Below are positions 45,114 through 54,202 of a stretch of 64,000 nucleotides of DNA, piece after piece. This stretch comes from Nibricoccus aquaticus. Its GTDB lineage: Bacteria > Verrucomicrobiota > Verrucomicrobiia > Opitutales > Opitutaceae. Both the position numbers and the translations under genes were made by a program. The stretch covers positions 496,001-560,000 of the forward strand of contig NZ_CP023344.1 of NCBI RefSeq assembly GCF_002310495.1. Reading direction: 5' to 3'. The notes under the pieces are model-generated. The model did no database searches. It had not been told where the DNA came from and saw nothing but the letters and a program-made list of their open reading frames with translations. Position 1 is the first letter of the stretch. Each line of letters opens with the position of its first letter.

Positions 45114-46133
45114 ATGCTCCGCTTTTTCCTCTCACGCTTCCTACAGTCCTGCGTCGCGCTGTTCATCATCATAACAGCCACGTTCTTCATGCAGCGCTTT
45201 GTGCCGGGCGGCCCCTTCACTCAGGAACGCGCCACCACCCCCGAGATCGAGCAGCGCATCAAGGAATACTACCGGCTCAACGATCCGCTCTGGAAACAGT
45301 ACGCGGATTACATGTGGGACATTACTCCGAAGAAATTCGCCCCGCTCGAACTCCGCCACGGCCTCGATTTCAAAGCCGCCTTCGGCATCGATCTCCGCCC
45401 CTCGTACCGGTACGCCAGCTACACGGTCAACGAGATCATCGCCGATAAACTCCCCGTCTCGATCGAGCTCGGGTTCCTCGCCCTCATCGTCGCTCTCCTC
45501 ATCGGCGTCCCTCTCGGCGTGATCGCCGCCATGCGCCGCAACACCTGGCCCGACTACGGCGCATCCAGCTTCGGCATGATCGGCATCTCCACGCCTACCT
45601 TCGTCGTCGGCCCCATCGCCGTCCTTCTCTTCGCGATCTACTGGCGCCAAGTCCCCGCCTCGGGCTGGGTCCGCTGGGACGAAATCGCCAGCGGCCGCCA
45701 GACCCTCGCCGACCTCATCTCCACCCGCATCCTCCCCGCCCTCGTCCTCGGCATCGCCTTCGCCGCGCCCATCCTCCGCATCACCCGCGGTGGTATGCTC
45801 GACGTTCTCAACCAGGACTTCATCCGCACCGCCCGCGCCAAAGGTGCCTCCGAGCTTCGCATCGTCCTGCGCCACGGCCTGCGCGGCGGCCTGCTCCCGC
45901 TCGTCTCCTACCTCGGCCCCGCCATCGCCGGCGTCCTCACCGGTTCCTTCGTGATCGAAACCATTTTCCAAATACCCGGCCTCGGCCGCGAATTCGTCAC
46001 CAGCATCGGTAACCGCGACTACATGTTGGTGATCGGCACCGTCATCATCTACGCCGGCTTCATCATGGCGCTCAACCTCCTCGCCGACGTCGTCCAGGCC
46101 TGGATGAATCCCAAGATCCGCCTCGACTCCTGA
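45114..46133 (+). CDS. oppB: Oligopeptide ABC transporter permease OppB
   Basis: The 339-residue inner-membrane protein starts MLRFFLSRFLQSCVALFIIITATFFMQRFVPGGPF, the conserved OppB/DppB head. It has five further helices and the EAA-like loop FIRTARAKGASELRIVLRHGLRGGLLPLVSYLGP. The LPVSIELGFLALIVALLIGVPLG and ETIFQIPGLG segments are standard. With OppC it forms the transmembrane channel. oppC starts 6 bases later. Confidence 0.95.
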   Translation: MLRFFLSRFLQSCVALFIIITATFFMQRFVPGGPFTQERATTPEIEQRIKEYYRLNDPLWKQYADYMWDITPKKFAPLELRHGLDFKAAFGIDLRPSYRYASYTVNEIIADKLPVSIELGFLALIVALLIGVPLGVIAAMRRNTWPDYGASSFGMIGISTPTFVVGPIAVLLFAIYWRQVPASGWVRWDEIASGRQTLADLISTRILPALVLGIAFAAPILRITRGGMLDVLNQDFIRTARAKGASELRIVLRHGLRGGLLPLVSYLGPAIAGVLTGSFVIETIFQIPGLGREFVTSIGNRDYMLVIGTVIIYAGFIMALNLLADVVQAWMNPKIRLDS

Positions 46134-46139
46134 CGCGCC

Positions 46140-47081
46140 ATGCCCGCCGCACCTTCCGCTCCACCCGCCGCCGCCCCGGCTCCGCTCGCCATCGAGCGCG
46201 GCACCTCCCTCTCGCGCGACGCCTGGCACCGCCTCCGCAAAAACAAACTCGCCGTCTTCGGTATGGTCTCGCTCGCGATCATCACCCTCGCCTGCGTCTT
46301 CGGCCCCATGATCAGCCCGTACAGCATTTCCGAAATGCCGTTCGAAAACGTCGGCGAGCCCCCCAGTTGGAAACACTGGTTCGGTACCGACGATAACGGC
46401 GGCCGCGACCTCCTCGTTCGCGTTCTCGTTGGCGGCCGCCTCTCCCTCGCTGTCGGCCTCTGCGCCACCTTCGTCGCCCTCACCATCGGCGTCACCTACG
46501 GCGCCATCGCCGGCTACGTCGGCGGCAAAGTCGATGCGCTCATGATGCGCATCGTGGACATCATCTACGCACTGCCCTTCACGATCTTCGTCATCCTGCT
46601 GATGGTTTTCACCCGCACGCTCACGATCAAATATAACCTCCCCGCCTCCTTCGATCTCCTCCTCATCTTCGCCGCCATCGGCGCCGTCGAATGGCTCACC
46701 ATGGCCCGCATCGTCCGCGGCCAGGTCATGTCCATTAAGAAAATGGAATACGTCGAAGCCGCCCGGTCCCTCGGCTACGGCCCCGCGCGCATCATCTTCC
46801 GTCACATTCTTCCCAATACCCTCGGCCCGATCATCGTCTACACCACGCTCACCATTCCGTCCGTGATGTTGCTCGAAGCCTTCCTCAGCTACCTCGGCCT
46901 CGGCGTCCAGGCCCCGATGAGCTCATGGGGCGTGCTGCTCAACGACGGCCAGCAAAAACTCGAAGAGTTCCCCTGGCTTCTCCTCTTCCCTGCCGGCATG
47001 TTCTCCTGGACCCTTTTCTCCCTCAACTTCCTCGGCGACGGCCTCCGCGACGCCCTCGATGTGCGCTCCTCCAAAGACTGA
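46140..47081 (+). CDS. oppC: Oligopeptide ABC transporter permease OppC
   Basis: The 313-residue protein has the OppC/DppC layout: an Ala/Pro-rich N-terminal tail, WHRLRKNKLAVFGMVSLAIITLACVFGPMI, HWFGTDDNGGRDLLVRVLVGGRLSLAVG, the EAA loop EAARSLGYGPARIIFRHILPNTLGPIIV, and LEAFLSYLGLGVQAPMSSWG. The system lacks an ATPase gene here, so OppD and OppF must come from elsewhere. The MsbA-type gene follows after 42 bases. Confidence 0.95.
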   Translation: MPAAPSAPPAAAPAPLAIERGTSLSRDAWHRLRKNKLAVFGMVSLAIITLACVFGPMISPYSISEMPFENVGEPPSWKHWFGTDDNGGRDLLVRVLVGGRLSLAVGLCATFVALTIGVTYGAIAGYVGGKVDALMMRIVDIIYALPFTIFVILLMVFTRTLTIKYNLPASFDLLLIFAAIGAVEWLTMARIVRGQVMSIKKMEYVEAARSLGYGPARIIFRHILPNTLGPIIVYTTLTIPSVMLLEAFLSYLGLGVQAPMSSWGVLLNDGQQKLEEFPWLLLFPAGMFSWTLFSLNFLGDGLRDALDVRSSKD

Positions 47082-47123
47082 TGCCTCCCGCCTTCCTCAC
47101 TCTTCGTCCAGCCGTTTAATTCC

Positions 47124-48884
47124 ATGCGCCGCTTCGTTCCGTACATTAAATACCTGAAGGCGATCCGGGCCCAGTTCATCGGCTCCGTCCTCTGCGCCGC
47201 CCTTTACGGCATCATCTCCGGCTTCGTGCTGAATTACGTGCTGATGAAAAAAGTCCTGCCCGCCGTCTTCTCCGAAGGCGCGCGCGACATGAGCACGTGG
47301 CAGATCGCCGGATACGCCGCCCTCGTCCCCGCCGTCTTCCTCGTCCGCGCCCTCGCCGCATTTTTCAACTCCTACCTCGTCAGCCTCTGCGGCGTCCGCG
47401 TCCTCGAACAAGTCCGCCTCGATTTCTTCCAACGCCTCCAGGCTCTCCCTCTTAACTTCTTCGCCCGACACACCAGCGGCGACCTCCTCTCCCGCGGCCT
47501 CGCCGACACCAACCAGCTCCAGTACACGCTCACCAACGTCGGCAACGAAATCTTCAAGCAGCCCGCCACGCTCCTCTTCGCGTTGGGCGCACTCATCTAC
47601 GAAGCCTCCTCCACGCCCGACGCTTGGAAAATGCTCCTTTGCCTCGCCTCCGTTCCCCTCGCCGTCTTCCCGATTCGCTACGTCGGCAAACACATCCTCC
47701 GCCGCGCGCAACAACTCCAGTCCCAGCTCGGCGTGGTCAGCGATCGCCTCAGCGAAAATCTTTCGGCCACCAAAGAAATCCGCGCCTTCGGCCTCGAAGA
47801 ACGCGAAACCAACCGCTTCCGCACCGCGGTCCAGAGCCTCTTTCACGTCCAGATGAAGATCGTGAAGTACTCCAGCTTCCTCTCCCCCACCATCGAGTTC
47901 ATCTCCTCCCTCGGGATCGCCGGCACCCTCGTTTACGCCTACTACGCGAACATTCCTTGGACCAGTTTCCTGTTCATCGTCGGCGCCATCTACTTCGCCT
48001 ACGAACCGATCAAAAAAATTGGTGCCATCAACAACGACCTCAAACGCGGCCTCAGCGCCCTCGATCGCATCGAGGAAATCCTCAACGCCCCGCTCGAAAT
48101 CGACGACCCCGCGAACCCCGTCGCCGTTGACCGCCTCCAGGGCCGCATCGCGTTTCAAAACGTCTCCTTCGCCTACAAGACCGACACCCACGTCCTCAAA
48201 GACGTCACCATCGATCTCCCCCCCGGCACCGTCTGCGCCCTCGTCGGCCCCAGTGGCGCCGGCAAATCCACCTTCGCCAACCTCGTCCCGCGTTTCTACG
48301 AGGTCTCCAACGGCGGCGTCACCATCGACGGCATCGACCTGCGTGCGATGAAAGTCGCCGACCTCCGCCGCAACATCGCCCTCGTCTCCCAAGACCCCGT
48401 CCTCTTCAACGACACCATTTATAACAACCTCCTGCTCGGTCGCGCCGGTGCTACCCGCGAAGAAGTCGAGCAAGCCGCTAAAGACGCCTTCGCCCACGAT
48501 TTCATCCTGTCTCAGCCCAACGGCTACGACACCATGGTCGGCGAACGCGGCGGCAAACTTTCTGGCGGACAAAAACAGCGCGTCGCCCTCGCCCGCGCCT
48601 TCCTGCGCAACGCCCCCATCCTCATCCTCGACGAAGCCACCAGCGCCCTCGACAGCGAGAGCGAAGCCTTCATCCAGCGCGCCCTCCAGAAACTCGTCGT
48701 CGGCAAAACTGTCCTCATCATCGCCCACCGCTTCAGCACGATTCGCGACGCCTCCAAAATCCTCGTCTTCGAAGAGGGCCGCATCGTCGCCCACGGCCCC
48801 CACGCCCAGCTCTACGGCACCAGCCCCCTCTACAAAACCCTCTACGACCGCCAGCAAGGCGCGGGAGCGGAAGTGCGCGCCTGA
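47124..48884 (+). CDS. MsbA-type ABC transporter, fused permease and ATPase
   Basis: The 586-residue protein has six transmembrane helices in the first 310 residues, with the conserved intracellular loop LPLNFFARHTSGDLLSRGLADTNQLQ. The ATPase follows with Walker A GPSGAGKST, Q-loop VSQDPVLFNDT, signature LSGGQKQRVALARA, Walker B ILILDEATSALDSESE and H-loop IIAHRFST. It belongs to the ABCB/MsbA group exporting lipids, lipid A-core or drugs. It precedes the glycosyltransferase cluster, so a part in surface glycolipid export is plausible. The substrate is not shown by the sequence. Confidence 0.92.
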   Translation: MRRFVPYIKYLKAIRAQFIGSVLCAALYGIISGFVLNYVLMKKVLPAVFSEGARDMSTWQIAGYAALVPAVFLVRALAAFFNSYLVSLCGVRVLEQVRLDFFQRLQALPLNFFARHTSGDLLSRGLADTNQLQYTLTNVGNEIFKQPATLLFALGALIYEASSTPDAWKMLLCLASVPLAVFPIRYVGKHILRRAQQLQSQLGVVSDRLSENLSATKEIRAFGLEERETNRFRTAVQSLFHVQMKIVKYSSFLSPTIEFISSLGIAGTLVYAYYANIPWTSFLFIVGAIYFAYEPIKKIGAINNDLKRGLSALDRIEEILNAPLEIDDPANPVAVDRLQGRIAFQNVSFAYKTDTHVLKDVTIDLPPGTVCALVGPSGAGKSTFANLVPRFYEVSNGGVTIDGIDLRAMKVADLRRNIALVSQDPVLFNDTIYNNLLLGRAGATREEVEQAAKDAFAHDFILSQPNGYDTMVGERGGKLSGGQKQRVALARAFLRNAPILILDEATSALDSESEAFIQRALQKLVVGKTVLIIAHRFSTIRDASKILVFEEGRIVAHGPHAQLYGTSPLYKTLYDRQQGAGAEVRA

Positions 48885-48954
48885 TCCGTGAATCAGCCCT
48901 GCACCAATAACCGCCCCGCAGACTCAGGCGCTGTTTGGGAATTGTCCGTTTGCG

Positions 48955-48980
48955 CTGGAGGGCGCTGCTTCGTCAGCGCC
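48955..48980 (+). repeat. REP-like hairpin, identical to 4924-4949
   Basis: CTGGAG followed by the 7-base stem GGCGCTG/CAGCGCC with loop CTTCGT. All 26 bases match the left unit of the paired element at 4924-4949, 44 kb away. It is a single unit between the MsbA-type gene and the first glycosyltransferase. Confidence 0.75.
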
Positions 48981-49044
48981 GTAACCATGGGAAACCCTGC
49001 CTCTTGCGGGAAAGAACCCACACCGCACCGCAGCCGCCAAAACC

Positions 49045-50022
49045 ATGCGTGAGCCGGGCCTACGCCCCATGAAATCCCCGCTGCTCTTCCTGATTTTCAA
49101 CCGGCCCGACACCACCGCCACGGTGTTCTCCCGCATCCGCGAAGCGCGCCCCACCCGCTTGTACATTGCAGCCGACGGCCCCCGCGCCACCCGTCCCGAC
49201 GAAGCCCGCCACTGCGCCGATACCCGCGCCATCGCCACCGCCATCGACTGGCCTTGCCAGGTGACCACGCTATTCAGGGATAAAAACCTCGGCTGCAAAG
49301 AAGCCGTCTCCAGCGCGATCGACTGGTTTTTCAGCCACGAAGAAGAAGGTATCATTCTCGAAGACGACTGCGTTCCCGCCCCCGATTTTTTCCCCTTCTG
49401 CGACACCCTGCTCGCGCATCATCGCCACGATCACCGCATCCGCCACATCGCCGGCTGCAACTTCCAGCAAGGCACCACCCGCGGCGACGGCTCCTACTAT
49501 TTTTCAAACCTCACTCACGTCTGGGGCTGGGCCAGCTGGCGACGCGCATGGCACGACTACGACAAAGACCTCGCGCGATACACCGAAGACGAAATCTTCG
49601 AGCAGCTCGAAACTCGTTTCCACGACCCACTGCTCGCCGCCGCCTGGCTCGAGATGGCTGTGAGCATCAAAAAAAAGACCGTCGATACCTGGGATATTCA
49701 ACTCGCCGTCACCAACCTCATGCACGGCGGTCTATCGATCATTCCCAACGTGAATCTCATCTCCAACATAGGCTTCGACTCCCGCGCCACCCACACACTC
49801 TCGGCCACCGACCCCAAAAACGCCCAGCCCATCGGCGCACTCGGCGAAATACGCCACCCATCCACACCCGTGGCCGACCTCGCCGCCGATCTCCACACAC
49901 TGCACACCGAGATCAAACTCACCGAGGCCCGACGCCAAAAATACGCCCGCCCCAAATACCGCCTGAAACGCTTCATCGCCACCCTCGGCGGCCCTCGGCG
50001 CTGGAAACGCGCCGGCACCTGA
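49045..50022 (+). CDS. Glycosyltransferase, family 2-like (GT-A fold)
   Basis: The product is 325 residues from this ATG, or 317 from the ATG at 49069. The later start, giving MKSPLLFLIFNRPDTTATVFSRIREA, fits the family head better. The GT-A pattern is seen in RLYIAADGPRAT, then a strand ending VTTLFRDKNLGCKEAVSSAIDWFF, and the metal-binding ILEDDCVPAPDFFPF. FSNLTHVWGWASWRRAWHDYD is a conserved block of this group. It should act at the cytosolic face in surface glycan synthesis. It is the first gene of the rightward glycan cluster. Confidence 0.85.
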   Translation: MREPGLRPMKSPLLFLIFNRPDTTATVFSRIREARPTRLYIAADGPRATRPDEARHCADTRAIATAIDWPCQVTTLFRDKNLGCKEAVSSAIDWFFSHEEEGIILEDDCVPAPDFFPFCDTLLAHHRHDHRIRHIAGCNFQQGTTRGDGSYYFSNLTHVWGWASWRRAWHDYDKDLARYTEDEIFEQLETRFHDPLLAAAWLEMAVSIKKKTVDTWDIQLAVTNLMHGGLSIIPNVNLISNIGFDSRATHTLSATDPKNAQPIGALGEIRHPSTPVADLAADLHTLHTEIKLTEARRQKYARPKYRLKRFIATLGGPRRWKRAGT

Positions 50023-50047
50023 TTCGCCCCCATATCGAGGACCACAG

Positions 50048-51082
50048 ATGCGAAACCTAAGCGTAATCCTCCCGACGCTCAATTCCATGCCCCTGCTGCC
50101 GGCGCACATCGCGTCGATGCGCTCATGGATAGACCTCGCCGACGAAATCATCGTCGTGGACAGCCATTCGACCGATGGCACCCAGTATTATTTGCGCGAA
50201 AATTTGCGCGCCCACCCCGCGCAAATCCACACCCACCCCCGCGGCCTCTACCAATCCTGGAACAGCGCCATCCAACGCGCCACCGGCCGCTGGCTCTACA
50301 TCTCCACCGTCGGCGATCCCATCTCCCGCGACCTGCTCGAACACCTGCTCGACACCTCCGAACGCCTTCAAAGCGACGTCCTCCTCGGCAACCCCGCCTT
50401 CATCGACGAAAACGACCAGCCCCTCCCGGAGTTCTATTGGGCCCCGAATGAGATCGCGGATACACTCGCCACAGAAGGCCCGGTCACCTTCAGCGGTCCC
50501 GCTGCCCTCTTCTACGCCGCGAAACACCTCTACACCTCCGCCCTCCTCGGCAGCTGCGCCAGCAATCTCTACCGCACAACCCACCTGCAACGCCTCCCGT
50601 TCTGCACCGACTTCGGCATGGCCGGCGACGCCGCCTGGGGCATCCGCCACGCCCTCGAAACCACCTTCGCCACCACACGCCACCCCGGCTCCTTCTTCCG
50701 CGTCCACCGCAAAAGCTACGAAACCTGCGCCTGCGAGTGCGAAACCCTCGAACCACGCCTCCACGCACTTGTCCGGGAGACCTGCTCGCGCCAACCGGCA
50801 TCCGCCCTGCTGGACGAGCTCCAAATCCCGGAAATGATCACACACCTCACCTCGAGTATTCAGCTCGGCCGCTCCCTCAAAGTCCGGCGGCAACAATCCC
50901 GCGGCCCCTGGTACGTGCATCCCGCACTGTGGCGCGAACGCTCCGCGCTTCGATGCCACCGCCAGTCGCTCGACGCCATCGTCGCCCGCTCAACTCAGCT
51001 CATCCGCGAATCACACACTCAACGCACAGCCACGCTCACACCTCCCGTCAGCGATCGCTCCACCCAGTCCACGCCCTCGTGA
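50048..51082 (+). CDS. Glycosyltransferase family 2
   Basis: The 344-residue product starts MRNLSVILPTLNSMPLLPAHIASM and shows GT2 features: DEIIVVDSHSTDGTQYY, GLYQSWNSAIQRATGRWLYISTVGD (the metal-binding acidic motif position reads TVGD), and a C-terminal helical part. The sugar donor and acceptor are not predictable. It starts 25 bases after the previous gene, and its stop overlaps the GTG start of the next (GTGA). Confidence 0.85.
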   Translation: MRNLSVILPTLNSMPLLPAHIASMRSWIDLADEIIVVDSHSTDGTQYYLRENLRAHPAQIHTHPRGLYQSWNSAIQRATGRWLYISTVGDPISRDLLEHLLDTSERLQSDVLLGNPAFIDENDQPLPEFYWAPNEIADTLATEGPVTFSGPAALFYAAKHLYTSALLGSCASNLYRTTHLQRLPFCTDFGMAGDAAWGIRHALETTFATTRHPGSFFRVHRKSYETCACECETLEPRLHALVRETCSRQPASALLDELQIPEMITHLTSSIQLGRSLKVRRQQSRGPWYVHPALWRERSALRCHRQSLDAIVARSTQLIRESHTQRTATLTPPVSDRSTQSTPS

Positions 51083-52248
51083 GCACACCTCAGCCGCCCA
51101 TCCGCGTCCTCTACGACCACCAGGTCTTCACCTGGCAAAATTTCGGCGGCATTTCCCGCTACTACGCCGATCTTCTCTCCGCACTTCACACCAGCGCGGC
51201 CTTCCAGCCTAAACTCTCCCTGCTGTATTCGGATAACGCCCACATCGGTGAAACCCCGCCGTGGAAAGACGCCCTCCTCCCCAAGTCCGCCTGCAAACGC
51301 CCTCTCTCCGCCCGCCTCTTCCGCCGCTACCGCGCCCGTCACAGCGCCGCCGCGATGAACCGCCAGCACTCCATCGCCGCCCTCCAGCAACGCGACCACG
51401 ACCTCGTCCACCCCACTTACTACGACCCGTACTTCATCGAACACCTCCGCGGGAAACCCGCCGTGATCACCGTGTACGATATGATCCACGAGCTCTACCC
51501 CGAGCACTACCTCGACGACTACACCGTCCGCGAAAAAGAACAGGTCATCCGCCGCGCCGACCACCTCATCGCCATCTCCCACTCGACGAAAAAAGACCTC
51601 GTCGAAATCTACGGCATCGCCCCCGCGAAAATCGACGTCGTCCACCTCGGCACCGCCTTCAGCCCCGCCACCTGCCCGCCCGCCTCGCTTCAACTCCCCG
51701 ATAAATTCTTCCTGCACGTCGGCCACCGCGGCGGCTACAAAAACGCCTACTTCATGCTCCGCGCCCTGCGTGAAATCATCCAGGCTACGCCCGGACTTCA
51801 CATCATCTTTGCCGGCGGTGGCCATTTCACCAAAAACGAAACCCAGCTCATCGACATCCTCGGCCTGTCGGACCGCGTCCACTACCACGAAGCCTCTACC
51901 CCCAGCCTCGTCTCCCTCTATCAACGCGCCCTCGCGCTCCTCTGCCCCTCGCTCTACGAAGGCTTCGGCCTGCCCGTCACCGAGGCTTTCAACTGCGGCT
52001 GCCCCGTCATCTCCAGCCGCACCGCCGCCCTCGCCGAAGTCGCCGGCGACGCCGCGCTCTACTTCGACGCCAAAAACATCGTCTCCATCCAGGAAACCTT
52101 CACCCGCGTCCTCCGCGAGCCCGACCTCCTGCAATCTCTCCGCGAAAAGGGAAAACTCCGCGCCCAGGAATTCTCCCCGCTCAAATGCGCCCGCGAAACC
52201 GCCGCCGTGTACGCCCGCATCCTCGGCCGCCCCACTCACCCGTTTTAA
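51079..52248 (+). CDS. Glycosyltransferase family 4 (GT-B fold)
   Basis: The 389-residue product starts, from GTG, MSTPQPPIRVLYDHQVFTWQNFGGISRYYADLL, the glycogen-synthase-like donor-loop head of GT4. The C-terminal domain has FFLHVGHRGGYKNAYFMLRAL, HIIFAGGG, the LCPSLYEGFGLPVTEAFNCGCPVISS block with the Glu-x7-Glu signature, and a helical end. GTG 51079 is chosen because upstream codons are Arg/Pro/Thr-rich antisense-like sequence overlapping the GT2 gene, and because the GTGA overlap is typical of coupling. Confidence 0.9.
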   Translation: MSTPQPPIRVLYDHQVFTWQNFGGISRYYADLLSALHTSAAFQPKLSLLYSDNAHIGETPPWKDALLPKSACKRPLSARLFRRYRARHSAAAMNRQHSIAALQQRDHDLVHPTYYDPYFIEHLRGKPAVITVYDMIHELYPEHYLDDYTVREKEQVIRRADHLIAISHSTKKDLVEIYGIAPAKIDVVHLGTAFSPATCPPASLQLPDKFFLHVGHRGGYKNAYFMLRALREIIQATPGLHIIFAGGGHFTKNETQLIDILGLSDRVHYHEASTPSLVSLYQRALALLCPSLYEGFGLPVTEAFNCGCPVISSRTAALAEVAGDAALYFDAKNIVSIQETFTRVLREPDLLQSLREKGKLRAQEFSPLKCARETAAVYARILGRPTHPF

Positions 52249-52272
52249 TCCACCGCGCCCCGCGCCCTCACC

Positions 52273-53094
52273 ATGAATCCTCCCCTCTGCCCGATCTCCG
52301 GCCTCCCCATGAAGCCGCTGTTCAACGCCCAGGTGCTCGGACGCCACGACGCCGCCTTTTTCCACAGCCCCGAAAGCGGCCTCATCCAGACCCCGCAACC
52401 CCACTGGCTCTCCGAAGCCTACGCCTCCGCCATCACCGCCACCGATGTCGGCCTCGTCGGCCGCAACATCCACAACCGCACCCACGTCTCCTGGACCCTC
52501 TCCTTCCTCGGCCTCGATAAAGGCCCCTACCTCGATCTCGGCGGCGGCTACGGCCTCTTCACCCGCCTCATGCGCGACGACGGCTTCGATTTCCACACCA
52601 CTGATCCCTACTGCGAAAACATCTTCGCCAAAGGTCACGAGCCCGGCCCCGGCTTCACCGCCCAAGCCGTCACCGCCTTCGAAGTCTTCGAGCACATTCC
52701 CGACCCGCTCACCTTCATCAAAGACGCCTTCGCCCGCTACCAGACCCGGAACATTATCTTCTCAACGCTCACCTACGGCGAGGCCCCACCCGCCCGCGAC
52801 TGGTGGTACTGGTGCTTCGAAACCGGCCAGCACATCACCTTCTACAATCGCCACACCCTCGCCCTCCTCGCCGAAAAAGTCGGCTGCCACTACTTCAGCC
52901 TCAACGACGAGTTCCACGTCTTCACCGAACAGCCGCTCACGCGTATCCAAAAATTGGTCCTATCCAATCGCCGCGCCAGAAAACTCTACGACAAGTACAC
53001 CCGCAAACGCCGCCGCCGCACCGGACTCACCCTCCCCGACTACGAAGTCGCCCGCACCAGACTCCGCGCCAGCCAGGCCGCCCCCGCCGCCTGA
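52273..53094 (+). CDS. SAM-dependent methyltransferase with an N-terminal CPxSG segment
   Basis: The 273-residue protein opens MNPPLCPISGLPMKPLF, a Cys-containing head like the small metal-binding head of methyltransferase-23 proteins. The SAM-binding core has LDLGGGYGLFTRLMRDDGFDFHTTDPYCE (GxGxG-type loop and acidic end of strand 2), then VTAFEVFEHIPDPLTFIKDAF and a late GQHITFYNRHTLALLAEKVG. A methyl cap on a surface glycan is plausible. It ends 9 bases before the stop of the convergent gene. Confidence 0.85.
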   Translation: MNPPLCPISGLPMKPLFNAQVLGRHDAAFFHSPESGLIQTPQPHWLSEAYASAITATDVGLVGRNIHNRTHVSWTLSFLGLDKGPYLDLGGGYGLFTRLMRDDGFDFHTTDPYCENIFAKGHEPGPGFTAQAVTAFEVFEHIPDPLTFIKDAFARYQTRNIIFSTLTYGEAPPARDWWYWCFETGQHITFYNRHTLALLAEKVGCHYFSLNDEFHVFTEQPLTRIQKLVLSNRRARKLYDKYTRKRRRRTGLTLPDYEVARTRLRASQAAPAA

Positions 53095-53103
53095 CCTCTC
53101 CCG

Positions 53104-54066
53104 TCACTCTGCCAGCAGCTTCGCCACCACGTGCTCGAACTGCTTTTGAAACAGCACGTCATACGCGTGCTCACCCGCCGGCACCACATTCGGCATCCCT
53201 GGATCGAGTTCTAGCACGCGTCTCACCTTCAATCCCTCGGCCAGCGAATAAGGGAACGACTGATTCCCAATAAAGAGCCGCGCCCCCGCCACGATTCGCG
53301 CCAGCTCCAAAAAGTCGCGCACCTCCACCCACCGCGCCGACGGCACCTTCCGCTTGAAATCCTCGTACTCGTCCCGCAGCCCCACGAACACCACATCGCC
53401 CCGCCCCTCCAAAAACCCGTGGCTCAGCGCCAGATTCCGATAACGAAAACTCCGCGCCACCACGATGCTCCCCGCGTACGCGCGATCCGGCTCCACTGTT
53501 AGCCACGGCCGCGACAGATCCGCCGCCAGCCCAAACATATAAAAATACCAACGACTGATCCCCAGCCGGTCGATCAGCAGCGGCGCATCGCGAAACGAAT
53601 CCAGATCGTAATCCACCGCGCCCCCGCGTTCATGCACCTCCAACCGCTGGATGTAACTCTGCGCGCTCAATAACGGCGCCAGCATGTCATACATCTTCCG
53701 GTTCAACTGCACCGCGCCCAGCGGATGCCGGATCGACTTGTCCCGCAGCGGCACATCCAGCTCCAGCTTCAACAACGCCCCGGCCGCGCCGCCTAATTCA
53801 CGCACCGCCGGCAACGCATAGATCACATCGCCCGCGTTCCCCGAATGCTTGCAACTCACCACCGCACCCGGCGCTCGCGCCTGGATCGCGCCATCGCCGC
53901 GTAATCCCGGCGGACAATACCCGATGAACCGCCGCTGCAACTTCTCCCGCTTCACCTCGCTCCTCAGCACCTCGTAATTTTCCCGGTCGATCCACTTCAG
54001 GATGACTTGGGTTATTTTGTTCGAGGCCAGTGCCTTTTTGAACCGGTCGGAACGATCAAGACTCAT
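53104..54066 (-). CDS. GT-B-like glycosyltransferase-related protein, distant to family 9
   Basis: The 320-residue product starts MSLDRSDRFKKALASNKI. SCKHSGNAGDVIYALPAVREL resembles the GDxxxxLP head of family-9 (heptosyltransferase-like) proteins. RLFIGNQSFPYSLAEGLKVRRVLELD resembles the second-domain donor-binding block (DSGPMHLA in classical members), here with NQS. It is therefore a diverged relative; catalytic activity is uncertain. ATG 54066 is used because upstream residues overlap the opposite-strand GT2 start region. Confidence 0.7.
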   Translation of the reverse strand: MSLDRSDRFKKALASNKITQVILKWIDRENYEVLRSEVKREKLQRRFIGYCPPGLRGDGAIQARAPGAVVSCKHSGNAGDVIYALPAVRELGGAAGALLKLELDVPLRDKSIRHPLGAVQLNRKMYDMLAPLLSAQSYIQRLEVHERGGAVDYDLDSFRDAPLLIDRLGISRWYFYMFGLAADLSRPWLTVEPDRAYAGSIVVARSFRYRNLALSHGFLEGRGDVVFVGLRDEYEDFKRKVPSARWVEVRDFLELARIVAGARLFIGNQSFPYSLAEGLKVRRVLELDPGMPNVVPAGEHAYDVLFQKQFEHVVAKLLAE

Positions 54067-54202
54067 GCGGTACTCAGGATGCGAACGGGTAAACGACCCG
54101 CTCTCCGCACTGTCAAACGCCGATTCCCTCCCGCGCCTCCCTCGCGCCAACACCGGGATTGCCTTCCCCTCCGCTCCTCCCTTTACCCACCGCCACGACT
54201 TC

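Noticed and set aside
45141-46805. A minus-strand open frame across oppB and oppC
   Set aside because: It is an acidic shadow product, while oppB and oppC carry conserved motifs.
47097-48857. A minus-strand open frame opposite the MsbA-type transporter
   Set aside because: Its Glu/Gly/Val/Asp-rich composition is typical of an antisense shadow; the plus-strand ABC motifs are intact.
51019-52695. A minus-strand open frame across two glycan genes
   Set aside because: It spans the boundary of two real genes and shows only shadow composition.
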